DNA of 64,000 nucleotides from Bacillus cereus ATCC 14579 (GTDB lineage: Bacteria; Bacillota; Bacilli; Bacillales; Bacillaceae_G), in contig NC_004722.1 of assembly GCF_000007825.1 (NCBI RefSeq), positions 722,501 through 786,500 on the forward strand, read 5' to 3'. A program made the position numbers and the translations under genes. Of the stretch, positions 59,987-64,000 are shown piece after piece. The notes beneath the pieces are model-generated. The model searched no databases. It was given only the letters and a program-made list of their open reading frames with translations, and had not been told where the DNA came from. How positions within the stretch are numbered: position 1 is the first letter of the stretch; each line of letters begins with the position of its first letter.

Positions 59987-60425
59987 ATGCCCAAATAACT
60001 TTCATTAAGTTTTTATATTCGTCATTCGCTAATTTATATAGCATTCTCGTATGTTCAAAGACAAGTGCTGGATTAAAGTTTGGTTCTGAGAATGCAAGAG
60101 ATGTTGAAATATCAATTGCATTTTGCTTATTTAATGTGAATTTTGCAAAGCGATAAGATGTATTTAATTCATTGATGACATGTAAAATATCATTTGTTGA
60201 TGTTGCATCAGGTACGTGAGCAACATTGAAGCAGTATATATCCACCGTAGGATGTTCGTTTTGGAAAGCAGCGATAAGTTGAATCTTTGCGCCAGCTTCA
60301 GTCTCTAATCCTACTGAAAAATGAACAGAGCCATCATTTTCATCTATATTTTCTTCCATGTATATATCGTTGGATTTTAAGTAGTCTTTAAAATCTGAGA
60401 TGTTATGTTTTACTGCAGCTTTCAT
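59985..60425 (-). CDS. YbjN-domain protein
   Basis: A 146-aa soluble protein resembling the YbjN superfamily (long curved sheet): FKDYLKSNDIYMEENIDENDGSVHFSVGLETEAG, then ILHVINELNTSYRFAKFTLN and the helical C-terminus. The role of this family is unclear, often described as chaperone- or signalling-like. GGGGGCTCAT lies before ATG 60425. Monocistronic. Confidence 0.72.
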   Translation of the reverse strand: MKAAVKHNISDFKDYLKSNDIYMEENIDENDGSVHFSVGLETEAGAKIQLIAAFQNEHPTVDIYCFNVAHVPDATSTNDILHVINELNTSYRFAKFTLNKQNAIDISTSLAFSEPNFNPALVFEHTRMLYKLANDEYKNLMKVIWA

Positions 60426-60530
60426 ATGTATGAGCCCCCTGATAATTGGAATAGATTGCTACTATTTATTATAATTTAAAAATATTAAAAAAGATAGTTA
60501 GAAAGTTCTGATTTTTAATTCTGAAGAAAT

Positions 60531-60571
60531 AAAAAGAAGCCGTACTCTACCTCCATAGAGTACGGCTTCTT
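60531..60571 (-). terminator. Terminator of the LCP gene
   Basis: AGAAGCCGTACTCTA pairs with TAGAGTACGGCTTCT (15 pairs) over a 6-base loop, followed on the minus strand by T5. Confidence 0.9.
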
Positions 60572-60573
60572 TA

Positions 60574-61809
60574 CTATTCATTGTCGTTAGACGATGTTTC
60601 TGTATCTTCACTGCTATTTTTGTTCTTATTTTTCACTTCATTGTTACTTGATTCGCGTTCACTTGAATTTTCAGACTTAGATTCTTTTGTCTTTTTCGAA
60701 TCAGAGTCTGAGTCAGACTTTGTATATGCAGGTAGCCCAAGATGAGTACGAAGTTCATTTGTAACATTAGCTAATTCTTTTTTATCTGGATTGTAGTAGT
60801 AAGTTCGACCACCACCAGCAGATTTGCTACATGTATCGTCACCTTTTGCCATATAGCAATCATCACCTTGGATTTGTAATTTCTCAATTTCCGAATCCGA
60901 TCCATATTTATAGAATGAAAGCATATCATCAAATGTTAAGTTTGTAACGAATTGTCCGTTAATATCATCAATGATGTTGCCAACTTTTGTTACAGAACCA
61001 ACACTTGTTAGTTTCTTTAAAATAGCCTCGATAACGAGTTGTTGACGTTGTCCACGCATTGCATCGCTATCGATGTGTCTTGTTCTAGCAAGAGCAAGAG
61101 CTTCTTCGCCATTTAACTTTTGAACACCTTTTTCTAGATGAATTGCCTCAGCATTATCATTGCTATCTTGCTCAGTAAATTCAACTGGTACATCAACTTC
61201 AACACCGCCCAAGTCATCGACGATTTTTATAAATGATTTAAAGTTAAATTTCACAAAATAATCGACAGGAACATTCATTAATTTTTCAACTGCATCAATG
61301 CTTGCTTGTGGTCCACCATTTTTTCCGTTTTTAGCAGAACCGAATGCATGAGCGTGTGTAATTTTATCTTTTTTCTTTTCTATTGGGATATAAGTATATG
61401 TGTCACGTGGGATACTTAATAGTTTAACAGTTTTGCTATCTTTATTAAATGTTGCAAGTAAAAGCGCATCTGTTCTTATAGCTTCACCATATTCTTTTCC
61501 TCGGACATCGCTTTCATCAACACCCATTATTAAAACAGAGACGTTATTTGTAATAGGTTTTACAGCTTTATCTCGTAAATCAGATTTATCACCGCGTGCT
61601 AAATCGTGTGCGGCATTTCGAACAGCAGAAGATGCTTTATTTACTAAAAACCAAGTATAACCGCCGCCTATTAATAAAACGAATAGTATAGCGCTTATAA
61701 TAATTTTTATTTTTTTCTTATTTTTTTTCGGTTTATTGCGTGTATTTTCTTGCAAAGATGGGTTTTGCTCCATTTCCTGTACTCCTTCATTTGGATTGAA
61801 ATACGACAC
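60574..61809 (-). CDS. LytR-CpsA-Psr (LCP) family cell-wall polymer ligase
   Basis: A 411-aa protein with a short cytoplasmic N-terminus, one membrane helix (about 34-53) and an extracellular LCP domain (about 90-320). Landmarks are NVSVLIMGVDESDVRGKEYGEAIRTDALLLATFN, KLLSIPRDTYTYIP, GGVEVDVP and EEALALARTRHIDSDAMRGQRQQLV, including the Arg and Asp residues that bind the polyprenyl phosphate. LCP enzymes attach teichoic acids or other polymers to peptidoglycan. The last 55 residues are a disordered Ser/Asp/Lys/Asn tail, longer than in many relatives. GGAGTACAGG precedes the start region. Confidence 0.93.
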   Translation of the reverse strand: MSYFNPNEGVQEMEQNPSLQENTRNKPKKNKKKIKIIISAILFVLLIGGGYTWFLVNKASSAVRNAAHDLARGDKSDLRDKAVKPITNNVSVLIMGVDESDVRGKEYGEAIRTDALLLATFNKDSKTVKLLSIPRDTYTYIPIEKKKDKITHAHAFGSAKNGKNGGPQASIDAVEKLMNVPVDYFVKFNFKSFIKIVDDLGGVEVDVPVEFTEQDSNDNAEAIHLEKGVQKLNGEEALALARTRHIDSDAMRGQRQQLVIEAILKKLTSVGSVTKVGNIIDDINGQFVTNLTFDDMLSFYKYGSDSEIEKLQIQGDDCYMAKGDDTCSKSAGGGRTYYYNPDKKELANVTNELRTHLGLPAYTKSDSDSDSKKTKESKSENSSERESSNNEVKNKNKNSSEDTETSSNDNE

Positions 61810-62087
61810 TCATATCCACTTATTATAATGAAATTTAGCGAAAAAAAACATTACAAAACATTTACATTTCGTAAAAATTCAATATATTTATAAAAAGTCA
61901 GATTTTCTATATTATCTTTTTTAGATGTAGAATAAGTATAAGTTGTTTTAGTAGAAATGAAAATATGTATTGTGAGAAAGTGATAGAGAAGTAAGATTTG
62001 TTGAAATATAGCCAAGAAGAAATGAGTAAGCTTACTTATTTCTTCTATATAATAAAGAAGAATTTGACGGATAAAGGAGAGAGCATA

Positions 62088-63083
62088 ATGAATCATACAT
62101 CATTCCGAGCAATCGTTGTGAACGAAACGGAAAATCATCAGTTTGTAAGAAAAGTTGTTGAGAGAGAAGTAAGTAGTTTACCTGAGGGAGACGTATTCAT
62201 ACAAGTTCATTATTCTTCATTAAATTATAAAGATGCTCTTTCAGCTACTGGTAATAAGGGTGTTACGAGAACATATCCTCATACGCCAGGAATTGATGCT
62301 GCAGGAGTGGTTGTGAGTAGTGAAGATGCTACCATTAAAGCAGGAGATCAAGTTATTGTAACGGGATATGACTTAGGTATGAATACCTCTGGTGGTTTCG
62401 GAGAATATATTCGCGTGCCATCATCTTGGGTCGTGCCTTTACCGGAAGGAATGTCATTAAAGGAAAGTATGATGTATGGGACAGCAGGTTTTACTGCGGC
62501 TTTGTCGGTATATAAGCTTATTGGAGCAGGAGTCAAGCCTAGTATGGGAGATGTTTTAGTAACGGGTGCTACAGGCGGCGTAGGGAGTGTAGCTGTTAGT
62601 ATATTAAGTAAGCTAGGGTTTAACGTAGTAGGAGCGACAGGAAAAATGGAAGAGGAAGATATGCTGCTACGTCTAGGAGCGAAAAAGGTGATTCATCGCG
62701 CGGAATTGAATGATGAATCAGGAAGCCCGATGTTAAAAGGGATATACGCGGGAGTTATCGATACTGTAGGTGGACATATGCTAGAAACAGCTTTAAAAAC
62801 AGTAAAGTATGGTGGTTGTGTAACGACATGCGGTAATGTGGCAGGCCAGGAACTACAAACAACGGTATATCCGTTTATTTTACGAGGTATAAGCCTTTTA
62901 GGGATAGATTCCGTGCAATGCCCAGTAGATGTGAGAAGAGATGTTTGGACGCTTTTAGCGAAAGAATGGGGAAATAAAGAGTTACTATCTTATACAGAAG
63001 AATGTACATTAGAAGAATTAGAGAAGAAGTTTGCACTTATATTGCAAGGAAAGTTAAAAGGAAGGACAGTTGTTAAAATATAA
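62088..63083 (+). CDS. Acrylyl-CoA reductase-type quinone oxidoreductase (YhdH/AcuI)
   Basis: A 331-aa zinc-free MDR enzyme. VFIQVHYSSLNYKDALSATGNKGVTRTYPHTPGIDAAGVV and the NADPH site VTGATGGVGSVAVSILSKLG place it in the YhdH/AcuI branch that reduces acrylyl-CoA. ATG 62088 follows AAAGGAGAG; an in-frame upstream start at 61998 lacks support. Monocistronic. Physiological substrate not certain. Confidence 0.92.
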   Translation: MNHTSFRAIVVNETENHQFVRKVVEREVSSLPEGDVFIQVHYSSLNYKDALSATGNKGVTRTYPHTPGIDAAGVVVSSEDATIKAGDQVIVTGYDLGMNTSGGFGEYIRVPSSWVVPLPEGMSLKESMMYGTAGFTAALSVYKLIGAGVKPSMGDVLVTGATGGVGSVAVSILSKLGFNVVGATGKMEEEDMLLRLGAKKVIHRAELNDESGSPMLKGIYAGVIDTVGGHMLETALKTVKYGGCVTTCGNVAGQELQTTVYPFILRGISLLGIDSVQCPVDVRRDVWTLLAKEWGNKELLSYTEECTLEELEKKFALILQGKLKGRTVVKI

Positions 63084-63121
63084 TAAGAAAGAGACGCTTA
63101 AGTTAGCGTCTCTTTCTTATT
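63082..63121. terminator. Bidirectional terminator overlapping two stop codons
   Basis: A perfect 17-bp stem (63082-63098 with 63105-63121) lies between the convergent ends of the AcuI-type gene and the Na/Pi gene. It includes bases of both stop codons, an extremely tight arrangement. Confidence 0.9.
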
Positions 63122-64000
63122 ATAATGATTGTTTTAGATTAATTTTTCCTTGTTCACCTAAAACACCGTCAGCGATATTTACAGCGTGATCACCAATGCG
63201 CTCTAAGTTACTTACCATATCGACGAAGATGATACTTGCATCACCTGAACAGCTGCGTTCGTTTAGACGTAATACGTGACGTTTACGAAGAACACGTTCC
63301 ATTTGGTCGATTTTGCGTTCTTTGGCAATAACAGTTTGAGCTAGTTCAGTATCGAAGTTTGTTAAAGCTTCAACTGAGTCTTGCAGTGTTGAAATTGTTA
63401 ACTCAAGCATTTCGTTTAATTCAGCTAATGCTTCATCTGATAGTGAAACACGGTTTGAAATTTGGAAATCTACAAGTTCTACAAGATTTTCTACATGATC
63501 ACCGACACGTTCAATATCTCCAACAACACCTGCTAAAACAGAATGTTTTTCAGAATCCGTAGGTGAAAGTGGCTTTTCTGATAGTAAAACTAAATACTCG
63601 GTAATTTTTTTATCTAAATTGTTAATAGCTCCTTCTAATTGAGTAGCCATGTTTGCGTGTTTTTTGTCTTGTGTATTTAAAAATTGATTTGCTTCTTTTA
63701 ATCCATGTAATGAGAACTCAGCCATACGGATAATCTCTTTTTGAGCTTCAGTTAAAGCGATGGCTGGAGATTGTTCAATAAAGATTGGATTTAAATGTTG
63801 TGGTTTGAAGTCAATCGCTGCATCTTCACCACGAATAATTTTTGTTACAATCCATGCTAACACTGCAATGAACGGGAATTGAATGATTGTATTTGTTACG
63901 TTAAATGTTCCGTGTGCAAATGCAATAGTCATTTCTGGATTCAAGTTTAATGATGTTTGGAAATATTGAATTAAACTTGTAAATGGTATTAATAAAATTG
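63120..64000 (-). CDS. Na/Pi cotransporter family protein with PhoU domain (partial, 5' part outside window)
   Basis: The frame stays open to the window edge, giving about 293 C-terminal residues. The first visible part continues the membrane domain (ILLIPFTSLIQYFQ..., then AFAHGTFNVTNTIIQFPFIAVLAWIV, the second QSSS-type repeat region of NptA-like carriers). From about 90 residues in comes a PhoU-like helical domain with VVGDIERVGDHVENL and MVSNLERIGDHAVNIADGV, the metal-binding E.....D motifs. It is expected to move phosphate with sodium; the PhoU part is regulatory. The in-frame TTG at 63944 is not the true start. Confidence 0.93.
   Translation of the reverse strand, partial: ILLIPFTSLIQYFQTSLNLNPEMTIAFAHGTFNVTNTIIQFPFIAVLAWIVTKIIRGEDAAIDFKPQHLNPIFIEQSPAIALTEAQKEIIRMAEFSLHGLKEANQFLNTQDKKHANMATQLEGAINNLDKKITEYLVLLSEKPLSPTDSEKHSVLAGVVGDIERVGDHVENLVELVDFQISNRVSLSDEALAELNEMLELTISTLQDSVEALTNFDTELAQTVIAKERKIDQMERVLRKRHVLRLNERSCSGDASIIFVDMVSNLERIGDHAVNIADGVLGEQGKINLKQSL

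Overview
The window looks like a chromosomal segment of a Bacillus cereus group bacterium (B. cereus, B. thuringiensis or B. anthracis type). The evidence is low GC content, strong AGGAGG-type ribosome binding sites, TTG and GTG starts, spore genes (a gerA-type germinant receptor operon and spoVR), and an rRNA operon followed by a 20-gene tRNA array. No plasmid, prophage, insertion sequence or CRISPR signature was seen.

Layout. 1-2630: 3' end of a 23S rRNA, a 5S rRNA with its own promoter-like sequence, then 20 tRNAs and a terminator. 2700-6350: a CBS protein, an orphan protein, and a leftward SH3-M23 cell-wall hydrolase operon ending in two small membrane proteins, one only 51 aa. 6570-14745: a thiamine operon led by two TPP riboswitches in tandem: tenA-thiZ-thiX-thiY (pyrimidine salvage and uptake), then tenI-thiO-thiS-thiG-thiF-thiD (thiazole synthesis and HMP phosphorylation). 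14745-21990: two c-di-AMP (ydaO-type) riboswitches. The first precedes two uncharacterised small genes (a possible RCK-like fold and an HTH-like protein). The second, with a clear terminator, precedes a kdp operon (34-aa peptide, kdpF, kdpA, kdpB, kdpC) and a KdpD that lacks its kinase half.

21975-41340: an MFS exporter with a divergent MarR regulator and twin palindromic operators; a patatin-like lipase; a lactococcin-972-like bacteriocin locus whose second membrane gene is frameshifted; a sugar-type ABC transporter under a SAM riboswitch; a purine permease; an SDR oxidoreductase; an L,D-transpeptidase that appears to start at CTG; and a sucrose operon (scrA, scrB, scrK, scrR) with two operators.

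41450-51990: a DUF1540 protein, a thiol-disulfide pair (bdbC and a membrane thioredoxin), a PCYCGC lipoprotein, a gerA-type A-C-B operon, a secreted repeat protein, a nitroreductase with a Fur-like box, spoVR and a ceramidase-like protein. 51990-53600: a glutamyl-endopeptidase-like secreted protease behind a Fur box that sits inside a 47-bp perfect palindrome.

53640-59990: a reactive-sulfur regulon: CoA-disulfide reductase-rhodanese, CstR, TusA-rhodanese, rhodanese-persulfide dioxygenase, TusA, a frameshifted membrane rhodanese, a second rhodanese, a DsrE protein and a TauE/SafE exporter. Five CstR-like operators link these units. 59985-64000: a YbjN-domain protein, an LCP cell-wall ligase, an AcuI-type reductase and the C-terminal part of a Na/Pi cotransporter that runs off the edge.

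Common themes are riboswitch control (two TPP, two c-di-AMP, one SAM), very compact operons with overlapping genes, and two single-base frameshifts that deserve checking.
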